NCBI RefSeq assembly: GCF_003097615.1
Contig: NZ_QCZG01000005.1
Span: 1-64,000, forward strand
Origin: Pueribacillus theae
Lineage (GTDB): Bacteria; Bacillota; Bacilli; Bacillales; UBA6769
Reading direction: 5' to 3'
Length of the DNA: 64,000 nt
The first letter of the stretch is position 1, and every line of letters starts with the position of its first letter. The position numbers and the translations under genes are program-made. Below, in pieces: positions 44,339 to 53,319 of this stretch. The notes beneath the pieces were generated by a model. It was not told the DNA's origin. It was given only the letters and a program-made list of their open reading frames with translations, and searched no databases.

Positions 44339-45490
44339 ATGGGGCACTGGATTTTTACAGAAGAACATGAAATGTTTCGGAAAACAGTTAGGAGATTTAT
44401 TGAAAAAGAAGTTTCTCCCCATGTTGAAAAATGGGAGCGGGATGGTGAGGTGCCAAGGAGCTTATATAAGCGTTTTGGTGAATTAGGTTATCTCGGTATA
44501 CGCTACCCGAAGAAATACGGCGGCAGTGAGATGGATTTAATTTCTGCGGCAGTATTCAGTGAAGAAATGGCAAAATGCGGGGCAAGCGGTGTTGGCTCTT
44601 CGATTGGAGCCCATACTGGAATTGCAATGACAAATATTTTGAACTTTGGAAATGAAGAGCAGAAGGAAAAATACTTAGTTCCAGGGATAAAAGGCGAAAA
44701 AGTAGCAGCTCTTGGAATTACAGAACCAAATGCAGGATCAGATGTCTCTTCCATTCAAACGACAGCCAGAAAAGAAGGAGATTACTATATTTTAAATGGT
44801 TCCAAAACCTTTATTACAAACGGTGTCAATTCTGATTATGTTGTCGTTGCAGCCAAAACAAGAGATGAACCCGTGCACAGGAATGTAAGCCTTTTCATCG
44901 TGGATAAGGATCTTGAGGGCTTTACAGTTGGAAAAAATTTAAAAAAATTGGGCTGGCGTTCATCTGATACGGGATTATTATTTTTTGACGACGTGAAAGT
45001 TCCAAAGGAAAACTTAATTGGGGAAGAAAATAAAGGTTTTAAATATATTATGAGCAACTTCCAATGGGAACGGATTTCAATGGCACTAGGGTCGATTGGT
45101 TTGGCGGAAAAAGCATTCGAAGAAACGATAAATTATGCGAAAACACGAAAACAATTTGGTCAACCAATCTCTGAATTTCAAGTCATTCGCCATAAATTAG
45201 TAGATATGGCCCTTGATATAGAAAAAGCGAAAAACATGACATACCGTGCACTCTACCTCTACCAAAAAGGAGAAAACGCTGTAAAAGAAACAACGATGGC
45301 GAAAGTCTATGCATGCGAAATGGTCAACCGGGTAACAGATGAAGGCTTGCAAATTCATGGTGGAGCAGGCTACATGATGGAATATCCAATTCAGCGATAC
45401 TGGAGAGATGCGAGAATTCAATCAATTGGCGGAGGAACGACACAAATTATGAACGAGATTCTTGTGAAACAGCTTGGCATTGTCAACTAG
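44339..45490 (+). CDS. Acyl-CoA dehydrogenase (intact, cassette 2 second gene)
   Basis: A 383-residue acyl-CoA dehydrogenase retaining TEPNAGSD, Glu244 (FQWERISMALG), RKQFGQPI (270-277) and IHGGAGYMMEYPIQRYWRD. It aligns along its length with the degenerate protein at 38707 and starts MGHWIFTEEHEMF, as that one starts MSHWIFTEEHKMF. ATG at 44339 follows CGGAGG; the longer frame overlaps the previous gene. As intact, it could act alone or together with the protein at 43161. Confidence 0.92.
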   Translation: MGHWIFTEEHEMFRKTVRRFIEKEVSPHVEKWERDGEVPRSLYKRFGELGYLGIRYPKKYGGSEMDLISAAVFSEEMAKCGASGVGSSIGAHTGIAMTNILNFGNEEQKEKYLVPGIKGEKVAALGITEPNAGSDVSSIQTTARKEGDYYILNGSKTFITNGVNSDYVVVAAKTRDEPVHRNVSLFIVDKDLEGFTVGKNLKKLGWRSSDTGLLFFDDVKVPKENLIGEENKGFKYIMSNFQWERISMALGSIGLAEKAFEETINYAKTRKQFGQPISEFQVIRHKLVDMALDIEKAKNMTYRALYLYQKGENAVKETTMAKVYACEMVNRVTDEGLQIHGGAGYMMEYPIQRYWRDARIQSIGGGTTQIMNEILVKQLGIVN

Positions 45491-45526
45491 GTTTTCCATT
45501 TTTTAATAACCAAGGAGGGGCCAAAA

Positions 45527-47107
45527 GTGGAAAAATGGACGATCCAATCAGCTTTGAGCAATGCGGTTTCTAAAACACCTGATAAAGTATTTTTATATGA
45601 AGGTGATAAACAGCTTACATTTAAGGAGTTGGACGAACGGACAGATCGGTTGGCATATGCTTTTTTGAAGGAAGGAATAAAAAGAGGCGACAACATTGGC
45701 ATCATTGCCCTGAATCAATTTGAATGGCTTTACACATTTTTCGCAGCTGCCAAAATTGGGGCAGGGGTTGTTGCCCTTAATGTCCGTTATCGTGAATCAG
45801 AGTTTGAATATATGATTAATAACGCGAATGTAAAAGCGCTTGTCTCAATCAGTTCTTTAGCAGACTTTAATTATTCAGATTTCTTCGATCATTTCCGTGG
45901 AAATATTCCGACAGTTAGGAAATTTATATTTACAGGCGAAGGATTCGAAGGAAGCCTTCATTTTTCGGATTTAATGGTACAGGAAATTGATATTGAACAG
46001 TTAAATGAAGCAAAAGACAAAGTTGTAGAAGAGGATACGGCTGTTATTATTTACACGTCAGGTACGACAGGGCGGCCTAAAGGCACCTTAATTACAAACC
46101 GGAGCATTTTAGCCTCTGCTAAAGCTCACGTTGGTCATTTTGAAATAAAATCTAGTGATCTCTCAATTGGAAATCTTCCATTAAACCATGTAGGCGGTAT
46201 AACATGTTCGATTATGGTCGCTCTTCTAAGCCAAAGCAGTGTTGTATTAATACCGATGTTTAACCCGTCTGATGTGTTAGAGGCAATTGAAAAGCATCGG
46301 GCAACGATCTTTGGGGGCGTACCGACAATGTATGTCATGCTGCTAAACAGCGAAAAAAGAAAAACAACCGATTTAACATCATTAAGATTGTGTGTCGCAG
46401 GCGGTTCAAATGTTGAACCAGAACTTTGCCAACGAATTAATAAAGAAATTCCGAATGGCCAATTGGTAAACCTTTATGGATTGAGTGAATCTTCTGGCGC
46501 TTGCGTCTTATCCCGCCTTACCGATGATCTTTCAAAAGTACAAAAAAGCATCGGTGTGCCAATTGGAGATTTTGAAGCGAAAGTTGTCAATAAAGAACGA
46601 AAGACCGTTCCAATCGGAGAAGTAGGGGAGCTGGCTATTAAAGGAGCCTGTGTCGCAAAAGGGTATTACGGAATGGAAAAAGAAACAAAAGAAACATTTG
46701 GAGAAGAGAATTGGCTTTATACAGGGGACTTGGTTTACACCGATTCGGAAGGATATTTGTATTATAAAGGCCGAAAAAAAGAAATGTATATCCAAGGCGG
46801 ATATAATATTTACCCGGTCGAAATTGAAAACATTCTTTCAAAACATCCAAAGGTTTTAATGGCCGCAGGCTTCGGAGTGCCTGATGAATTTTATGGCGAA
46901 GTTGGCCGATATTATATCGTTCCAACGCCCGGTGAACAGCCAACAGATGAGGAACTTACAAACTATTGCAAACAACATTTAGCCGATTACAAAATCCCAA
47001 AACAATTTATATTCAAAGAGGACGTACCACTCACGCCGGCTGGAAAAATCCAAAAATCCTTACTTAGGAAAGAATTTGAAGAAATGAAAGAAGGGACTTC
47101 CAGGTAA
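45527..47107 (+). CDS. Acyl-CoA ligase (AMP-forming)
   Basis: A 526-residue ANL ligase with [11 protein letters not shown] near residue 176, YGLSESSG, GRKKEMYIQGGYN and the lysine in AGKIQKSLL. GTG start follows AAGGAGGGG. It lies directly after the intact dehydrogenase pair. Substrate unknown. Confidence 0.9.
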   Translation: MEKWTIQSALSNAVSKTPDKVFLYEGDKQLTFKELDERTDRLAYAFLKEGIKRGDNIGIIALNQFEWLYTFFAAAKIGAGVVALNVRYRESEFEYMINNANVKALVSISSLADFNYSDFFDHFRGNIPTVRKFIFTGEGFEGSLHFSDLMVQEIDIEQLNEAKDKVVEEDTAVIIYTSGTTGRPKGTLITNRSILASAKAHVGHFEIKSSDLSIGNLPLNHVGGITCSIMVALLSQSSVVLIPMFNPSDVLEAIEKHRATIFGGVPTMYVMLLNSEKRKTTDLTSLRLCVAGGSNVEPELCQRINKEIPNGQLVNLYGLSESSGACVLSRLTDDLSKVQKSIGVPIGDFEAKVVNKERKTVPIGEVGELAIKGACVAKGYYGMEKETKETFGEENWLYTGDLVYTDSEGYLYYKGRKKEMYIQGGYNIYPVEIENILSKHPKVLMAAGFGVPDEFYGEVGRYYIVPTPGEQPTDEELTNYCKQHLADYKIPKQFIFKEDVPLTPAGKIQKSLLRKEFEEMKEGTSR

Positions 47108-47132
47108 ACAGAAGAAAAATAGGTTGATTTCG

Positions 47133-47286
47133 GTGGAAAACGGGGTTGGTTCATGGCTGGTAAAAAATAGCACGCTTCAAAACGCCGGAGTTTACCGAAA
47201 TATTAGAAATTTTATCGCAAAATGCAACCGGAAAAATATTGAACTCAGGGAACAATTCGCAAAATATTTTATTTGTAGAAGGATAA
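47133..47286 (+). pseudogene. Ligase relic: N-terminus joined to C-terminus
   Basis: A GTG-started frame reads VENGVGSWLVKNS, matching the N-terminus of the ligase at 51694 (GIGSWLVKHS). After a frame shift it reads EILEILSQNATGKILNS, matching that ligase's C-terminus (IEIVELLPRNATGKVLKN). DNA similarity is also evident over both ends. The rest, roughly 470 codons, is missing. This is the remains of a ligase gene after a large internal deletion, in the gap between the ligase at 45527 and the MaoC genes. Confidence 0.65.
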
Positions 47287-47299
47287 GGGTGATAGAAAA

Positions 47300-47875
47300 A
47301 TGGAAGATTGGAAAAAAGCATGGCAGCCTATGATCGATGCAATTGGCACTGACTTTAGTAATGGAGAGGAGCGATGGGGAGCTGACGAAGTTGAAAAAGG
47401 GGCAATTCGCCGTTTTTTAGAGCCATTGGAATTTGATTGCCCCCTTCATTACGATAAATCGGTTGCTAATGAATATGGTTATCCCGACATAATCGCACCT
47501 TATAGCAGTCTGTTTACTTGGACGCTTCCACCCCATTGGAGTCCTGGTACGAAGACTTTCACGAGTGCAGAAAGAAATGCGCAGCCTGCCCAAAACCCAA
47601 CAGCAGCTGTCAAAACGGACCTTGCACCGGAAACAACTGGATTTTTTGCAACTGATATTGAAATCGATTATGTTAAGCCGATTGTTGTTGGTGACCGTCT
47701 ATGCAGAGTTGGAAACGTACTGCTTTCGTGTGTGCCAAAAGAAACGCAAGTGGGACGTGGCGCTTTTATGGTATGGGAATCAGAAGTCCGTAACCAAAAT
47801 TCAGAACTGGTCGCAAAAATACGAATAGGTACTTACAACTACAATCCACATTCTCAAGATGAAGGAGAGAGATAA
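47300..47875 (+). CDS. MaoC-type hotdog protein, N-terminal-domain type, without catalytic Asp
   Basis: A 191-residue protein of the FAS1-dehydratase/MaoC N-terminal type. KGAIRRFLEPLEFDCPLHYDK corresponds to the family's IRRFA..GDxNPLH region. Aligned on PLH, the His is kept but the catalytic Asp position holds Phe. It is followed by a second MaoC protein that has both residues. Such two-gene pairs are known as heteromeric enoyl-CoA hydratases (ChsH1/ChsH2 in mycobacteria). A non-catalytic, substrate-binding role is therefore proposed. ATG follows AGGATAAGGGTG. Confidence 0.8.
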   Translation: MEDWKKAWQPMIDAIGTDFSNGEERWGADEVEKGAIRRFLEPLEFDCPLHYDKSVANEYGYPDIIAPYSSLFTWTLPPHWSPGTKTFTSAERNAQPAQNPTAAVKTDLAPETTGFFATDIEIDYVKPIVVGDRLCRVGNVLLSCVPKETQVGRGAFMVWESEVRNQNSELVAKIRIGTYNYNPHSQDEGER

Positions 47876-47876
47876 C

Positions 47877-48317
47877 ATGGCATTAGAGCAACGCTGCTGG
47901 GAAGATGTGTCTGAAGGAGATGAAGTCCCTGCAATCGAATTTCCGTTAAGTGTTTACAGGCTAGTAATGGAAGCTGGCGCTAATCGGGATTTCAATTCAA
48001 TTCATCATAATACCGAATATGCCAAGGCAACTGGCGCGCCCGAAATGTATGCAAATAATTTTTTCTTGCAGGGAATGTGGGAAAGAACAGTTCGGGAATA
48101 CATCGGGCTTGCGGGTACATTCAAAAGTTTAAAAGGCTTCCGGATGAAAATTTTCAATACAGTCGGTGATACCGTCATTACAAAGGGTGTCGTCAAACGT
48201 AAATGGCTTAAAGGGAGTGAGGCACTAGTAGAGTTAGAAATGTGGTGTGAGAATTCAAAGGGGGTTTCTGTTGGCCCGGGGTCAGTCGTTGTAACTTTGC
48301 CTAGTAAAAGAGAGTAG
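47877..48317 (+). CDS. MaoC-type enoyl-CoA hydratase
   Basis: A 146-residue hotdog protein with the hydratase-2 motif AGANRDFNSIHHN, in which Asp and His are the catalytic pair. It should hydrate a trans-2-enoyl-CoA, probably to the (R)-3-hydroxy form. It starts one base after the previous MaoC gene's stop, with AAGGAGAGA inside that gene, so the two are tightly coupled and likely form one enzyme. Confidence 0.85.
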   Translation: MALEQRCWEDVSEGDEVPAIEFPLSVYRLVMEAGANRDFNSIHHNTEYAKATGAPEMYANNFFLQGMWERTVREYIGLAGTFKSLKGFRMKIFNTVGDTVITKGVVKRKWLKGSEALVELEMWCENSKGVSVGPGSVVVTLPSKRE

Positions 48318-48362
48318 GTGGTAATGAACTCACAAATTCCTAACAGAAAGTAGGGAAAATCA

Positions 48363-50012
48363 ATGAGTGAGAGTGAACGTTTTAGAACGAAAACGATTCC
48401 TCAAGTAATAAAAGAAGCTGCACATAAGTGGCCCGATAAAGTTGCAATTAAATTCAAAGGACAGGCGATTACTTATCGTGAACAATATCATAAAATTTGC
48501 AGTTTGGCGAAAGGACTTCAAAATCTAGGAATAAAGAAAGGCGGCCATGTAGCGACTTTGCTTGGGGGATGTCCTGAATGGTTTTACATTTCCTACGCCA
48601 TTACAACGCTCGGGGCTGTAATCGTTCCTATCAATGTAACCTTTATATACGAAGAATTACGTTATGTTTTACGCCATTCCGATGCAAAAGCCTTAATCAT
48701 GACGGACAAATTTCGAGGGATTCATTATATCGACTTAATCAAAGAAGTCATACCTGAAATAGACGATTCAACACCCGGATTCCTAGAATCAAAGAATTGT
48801 CCTTCATTAAAAACAGTCATTTCGCTAAGCGAAGACAAAAAAGAATATGCTGGCTGCTTTAACTTTAGCGATGTTATCGGTTCAGGAGTGAATTATAGCC
48901 ATACAGAAATAAACAGACTTATTGAAAATGTTAAACCAGAAGATCCTTCTTATATACTTTTCACATCCGGGAGTACGGCATTTCCGAAACCAGTATTACG
49001 ATCCCATGGAAGTAATGTAGGGATTGCTTACTATATGAATGGCGATACGAATTCAGACGATATTGTTTTAGGTTACCAACCTTTTTATCATGTTGGAGGC
49101 TGCATCTACGCAACATTAGGCAGCGCTTTATTTGGAACGAGCATCGCATTAATGGAGTATTTCGAACCGGGCGAAGCATTAAAAATAATCGAACAAGAAA
49201 AAGTGACAAAGATAGGAGGCTTTGAAACTCATTTTACAACATTATCAAGTCATCCTAATTTTAAAGAATCCGCTTTAAGCTCCGTTCGAAAGGTTACTCT
49301 CGCATGCGGACCTGAATGGTACGACAAAGTTAAAAAACTGGGATTGCGTAATCGTTCACTTGTCCATCATTACGGTTTTACAGAGGGAACAGGAGTTGTT
49401 ATGCCTCCCGGTGAAACGGATGAAACGATACGAAAATATAGCAACGGCAAACCTTTTCCCGGTGTACAAATAAAAATTATCAATCCTGAAACTGGCACTC
49501 CGCTCCCTGCCAACACACCTGGTGAAATATGCCTTAAAGGCTGGACGTTATTCCTAGGTTATTACAAAATGCCAAAAGAAACAGCGGCAAGTTTTGACGA
49601 AGAAGGCTATTTTCGAACAGGTGATTATGGTTGGTTAGATGAAAAAGGGTACGTGTATTATCGTGGCCGTTATAAACAGATGATCAAAACGGGAGGCGAG
49701 AATGTTTCTGAAAGAGAAGTAGAAATGTTTTTGGAGAGTCACCCGCTTCTCAAAACGGTTCAAGTGGTAGGTGTCCCCGATCCGAAATGGGGAGAAGCTG
49801 TAACAGCTATCGTCGAGCCACATACAGGGAGCAATCTAACAATTGAAGATATTAAGTTCTTTTGCAAAGGTAAAATCTCCGGATTTAAAATACCTAAATA
49901 TGTTGTAACCATCGAGAAGACAGAATGGCCGATTACACCAACAGGAAAATATAATAAACAAGCACTTCGTGAGATTGCAATCGAACGATTGGGAGTAAAA
50001 CTCGCTAAATAG
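48363..50012 (+). CDS. Acyl-CoA ligase-like protein with altered P-loop
   Basis: A 549-residue ANL-family protein, but its ATP-binding loop reads FTSGSTAFPKPV (about 200-211) in place of the usual TSGTTGxPKG: Thr to Ser, Gly to Ala and Gly to Pro. YGFTEGTG, the hinge and the lysine in TGKYNKQAL are kept. Activity may be reduced or the enzyme specialised. ATG follows TAGGG, a weak site. It is the first of three consecutive ligase genes. Confidence 0.88.
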   Translation: MSESERFRTKTIPQVIKEAAHKWPDKVAIKFKGQAITYREQYHKICSLAKGLQNLGIKKGGHVATLLGGCPEWFYISYAITTLGAVIVPINVTFIYEELRYVLRHSDAKALIMTDKFRGIHYIDLIKEVIPEIDDSTPGFLESKNCPSLKTVISLSEDKKEYAGCFNFSDVIGSGVNYSHTEINRLIENVKPEDPSYILFTSGSTAFPKPVLRSHGSNVGIAYYMNGDTNSDDIVLGYQPFYHVGGCIYATLGSALFGTSIALMEYFEPGEALKIIEQEKVTKIGGFETHFTTLSSHPNFKESALSSVRKVTLACGPEWYDKVKKLGLRNRSLVHHYGFTEGTGVVMPPGETDETIRKYSNGKPFPGVQIKIINPETGTPLPANTPGEICLKGWTLFLGYYKMPKETAASFDEEGYFRTGDYGWLDEKGYVYYRGRYKQMIKTGGENVSEREVEMFLESHPLLKTVQVVGVPDPKWGEAVTAIVEPHTGSNLTIEDIKFFCKGKISGFKIPKYVVTIEKTEWPITPTGKYNKQALREIAIERLGVKLAK

Positions 50013-50085
50013 AACCGAAGCACAAAATAAATAAGGGCTGCCAGATATTATGAAAATACTTTAAATTAACTTAGGAGGTTCAGAG

Positions 50086-51645
50086 ATGAATGAAATTTCA
50101 GTAATCAATCGAATTGCGATTGGAGACATTCTTAGACGAAGTGCGGGACGATATCCAAATAAAATTGCGCTTGTTGAACAAGATAAGCAACTGACATTTA
50201 AAGAACTAGACGAAATAAGCAATCAATTTGCCAATTATTTGATGAGCAGCGGTTTGAAAAAGGGAGATCGAATAGCTACGATTTCTACTAATTCTCTTGA
50301 ATACGTCATCTTGTCATTTGGAATCGCCAAAGCTGGGCTTGTTTGGGTGCCGCTTAATCCGGGCATTTCCCTTGATGAAAAGCGCTATATATTAAATCAA
50401 ATTGATCCTAAGTTACTTATCGGAGATGCGGGACTTGTGAAAGGAATCATCAATGAGTTATCTGAATTTTGCACGAATTTTCTATTTATCGGAAGTGATG
50501 TCGGAGAGAGCGGAAATACTTTTTGGTCGGTTATTAAAGGGCAAGAGAAAATTGAACCGTCTGTCTATATTGAAGATCGGGACATCGCGCAAATTATGTA
50601 CACAAGTGGAACGACAGGCAACCCGAAAGGCGTAATGATTAGCCATGTTGCCGTCTATATCGCAAGTTTAGGCAATATTATTGAATATGAATCGAAACCA
50701 ACAGACGTTGTGTTAATGATGATGCCCTATTTCCATTGTGCACAACACACGTTTACAACTTCAGCATTAAATATTGGGGCAAAAACAGTCATCATTAAAG
50801 GGTTTGAACCTGAACTGCTAATGAAAACGATCAATGATGAAAAAATTACAAACATGTTTGGCTTGCCAATGATGTATCGAATGCTCCTTGATCATCCAAA
50901 TCGCTCAAAATACGATCTTTCTTCTCTTCAAAAATGTACGTATGCGATGGCTCCAATGGATCGTCCAACATTGGAACGCTGTATCAACGAACTGAACGCT
51001 GACTTTTCACTTGGGACGGGACAGACGGAAATGTATCCGGCAACTATGATGTTTAAACCCGATCAACAGCTGCAGCGATTCGGATCATATTGGGGAGTGT
51101 CAAGCTTAATCAATGACACCGTTATTCTTGATGATGAAGGGAATATAGTGCCTAATGGACAAATTGGAGAAATTGTTCACCGCGGTCCTAATGTAATGAG
51201 TGGTTATTTCATGAATGAGGAAGCGACAAACGAAAGCCGGGAATATGGCTGGCATCATACCGGTGATCTTGGTTATTGGGATCCGGATGGGCAGCTCGTC
51301 TTCGTAGACCGTAAAAAAGATGTCATCAAAACAGGCGGTGAAAATGTTGCTTCAATAAAAGTGGAAGAAGCCATTCTATCACATGGAAAAGTTGCGAACG
51401 CTGTTGCCGTCGGACTTCCGCATGAGCATTGGAGTGAAGCTGTAACAGCATTCGTCGTCCCCCAACCTGGTGAATCGATTAATGAAGAAGAGATCATTGA
51501 ACATAGCAAAAAGCATTTAGGTTCTTTCCAAGTTCCAAAATCGGTGATCATCCTTGAAGAATTGCCCATGACAACTACCGGGAAAATTCAAAAACATATT
51601 TTGCGGAATCAGTATAAGGATCATTATACGCAAGTAAAAAATTGA
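50086..51645 (+). CDS. Acyl-CoA ligase (AMP-forming)
   Basis: A 519-residue ANL ligase with YTSGTTGNPKG near residue 172, GTGQTEMYP, DRKKDVIKTGGEN and the lysine in TGKIQKHIL. It is the nearest paralogue of the interrupted ligase at 41512 (IGDI...NKIA start, GQTE, KIQKH end), so it may have taken over that gene's role. ATG follows AGGAGG. Confidence 0.9.
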   Translation: MNEISVINRIAIGDILRRSAGRYPNKIALVEQDKQLTFKELDEISNQFANYLMSSGLKKGDRIATISTNSLEYVILSFGIAKAGLVWVPLNPGISLDEKRYILNQIDPKLLIGDAGLVKGIINELSEFCTNFLFIGSDVGESGNTFWSVIKGQEKIEPSVYIEDRDIAQIMYTSGTTGNPKGVMISHVAVYIASLGNIIEYESKPTDVVLMMMPYFHCAQHTFTTSALNIGAKTVIIKGFEPELLMKTINDEKITNMFGLPMMYRMLLDHPNRSKYDLSSLQKCTYAMAPMDRPTLERCINELNADFSLGTGQTEMYPATMMFKPDQQLQRFGSYWGVSSLINDTVILDDEGNIVPNGQIGEIVHRGPNVMSGYFMNEEATNESREYGWHHTGDLGYWDPDGQLVFVDRKKDVIKTGGENVASIKVEEAILSHGKVANAVAVGLPHEHWSEAVTAFVVPQPGESINEEEIIEHSKKHLGSFQVPKSVIILEELPMTTTGKIQKHILRNQYKDHYTQVKN

Positions 51646-51693
51646 GTAAAAACAAAAGAGGGAAATTCATTTATAAAATAGGAGGGGTTATCG

Positions 51694-53217
51694 ATGGTTA
51701 AAGGCATTGGTTCTTGGCTAGTAAAACATAGTGACCGTTTTTCAGATAAAACGGCGCTCGTTTTTAAAGATAAAAGGTTTTCGTATCGTGAATTCAATGA
51801 AAGGGTTAACCGTTTGGCAAATGGTTTATTAAAGCTCGGTGTCTGTAAAGGCGACCGGGTAGACGGCCTATTGTTCAATTCACATGAAATGCTGGAGTCG
51901 ATGTTTGCTTGTGCAAAAATTGGTGCCATCTTTGTTCCGATTAATTTTCGCTTGAGCATTGATGAAGTGGAGTACATTATTCGTGATTCAAGTGCCCATC
52001 ATTTTATTTATGATGAGAAAACGCGTCCGCTTGTCGACCAATTGCGTGAAAGAGAAACATTACTTAATGTATTTATTCACGTTGGTGCAAATCCCCATGA
52101 AGATGACTTTTTATATGAGGATATACTTGCGAAATCTGATGATCATGAACCTGGGTTTGAGATCGGATTAGATGATGTTCATCTGATGATGTACACATCA
52201 GGAACAACTGGAAAACCAAAAGGTGCCATGCTATCGCACGGCAATACACAATGGAATGCGATTAATGCGATTAACTATCTGCCTGTTCGAAGTGATGAAA
52301 TTACACTTACAGTGGCGCCAATGTTTCATATAGGTGGAATGAGTGTCTTTACGACACCGCTTCTGTATATTGGCGCAACTGTAGTATTGGACGATAAGTT
52401 TGATCCGCAGGCTACTTTGGAGTTGATTGAAAAAGAGAGAATAACAAGCTTATTTTTAGTTCCCGCAATGTGGCAGGCACTTACGCAAGTTCCTAATTTT
52501 GATTCGTACGATTTAAGTTCAGTACGGTTCAATGTGTCAGGCGGTGCTCCTTGTCCGATTACGGTTATCGAATTTTTCCAACAGAAAGGCATTCCTTTTT
52601 ACGAAGGCTTTGGGCTAACAGAAACGGCGCCGTTTGTTTCATTGCTTGATGCGGAAAACAGCATACGAAAAAATGGATCAGTCGGTAAACCTCCAGTTCA
52701 TACGTACGTTAAAATCGTTGATCCGAATGATCAGGAAGTTCCCATCGGGGAAGTTGGGGAATTGCTTGTAAAAGGGCCAAACATTACCGTCGGCTACTGG
52801 AATCAGCCAGAAAAAACGAAGGAATCAATCAAAGATGGCTGGTTTTACACAGGAGATCTTGCAAAGCAAGATGAGGAAGGCTTCCTATATATCATTGACC
52901 GCAAGAAAGATATGATTATTACAGGGGGAGAAAACGTTTACCCTGTAGAAATTGAGCAAGTTCTTTATCGGCATCCAAATATAAAAGAAGTGGCGATTAT
53001 TGGAGTACCCGATGAAAGATGGGGTGAATCGGTGAAAGCGGTGATTTCATTAAAAAATGATAGCGAACCAATAACCGTAGATGATTTAGAAAAATTTTGC
53101 GAAGGAAAAATCGCCCGTTTCAAAATGCCAAAAGTGATTGAAATCGTTGAGTTGTTGCCGCGCAATGCAACAGGAAAAGTTTTAAAAAATGCACTTAGAA
53201 AAACGGCAGTGAACTAA
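51694..53217 (+). CDS. Acyl-CoA ligase (AMP-forming)
   Basis: A 507-residue ANL ligase with YTSGTTGKPKG near residue 167, FGLTETAP, DRKKDMIITGGEN and the lysine in TGKVLKNAL. ATG follows AGGAGGGG. It is the last gene of the activator-B operon, followed by a terminator. The relic at 47133-47286 derives from a close relative of this gene. Confidence 0.9.
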   Translation: MVKGIGSWLVKHSDRFSDKTALVFKDKRFSYREFNERVNRLANGLLKLGVCKGDRVDGLLFNSHEMLESMFACAKIGAIFVPINFRLSIDEVEYIIRDSSAHHFIYDEKTRPLVDQLRERETLLNVFIHVGANPHEDDFLYEDILAKSDDHEPGFEIGLDDVHLMMYTSGTTGKPKGAMLSHGNTQWNAINAINYLPVRSDEITLTVAPMFHIGGMSVFTTPLLYIGATVVLDDKFDPQATLELIEKERITSLFLVPAMWQALTQVPNFDSYDLSSVRFNVSGGAPCPITVIEFFQQKGIPFYEGFGLTETAPFVSLLDAENSIRKNGSVGKPPVHTYVKIVDPNDQEVPIGEVGELLVKGPNITVGYWNQPEKTKESIKDGWFYTGDLAKQDEEGFLYIIDRKKDMIITGGENVYPVEIEQVLYRHPNIKEVAIIGVPDERWGESVKAVISLKNDSEPITVDDLEKFCEGKIARFKMPKVIEIVELLPRNATGKVLKNALRKTAVN

Positions 53218-53230
53218 ATAAAATCGTTTC

Positions 53231-53258
53231 AGCCTCTCTGTTCAGGGAGGCTTTTTTT
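53231..53258 (+). terminator. Terminator of the 18.6-kb operon
   Basis: AGCCTC...GAGGCT forms a stable stem with an 8-9-base loop, followed by seven T. No comparable terminator was seen between 34623 and here. Confidence 0.85.
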
Positions 53259-53319
53259 GAATGTATGTTTAATTTGAACGAGAATGGGAATAGATCATGA
53301 TGTAGAGGAGGTATGTTCC

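Noticed and set aside
47124-47333. Hypothetical 69-residue protein
   Set aside because: Only its first residues match a ligase N-terminus. The remaining match is in another frame and corresponds to a ligase C-terminus, so it is a relic, not a gene.
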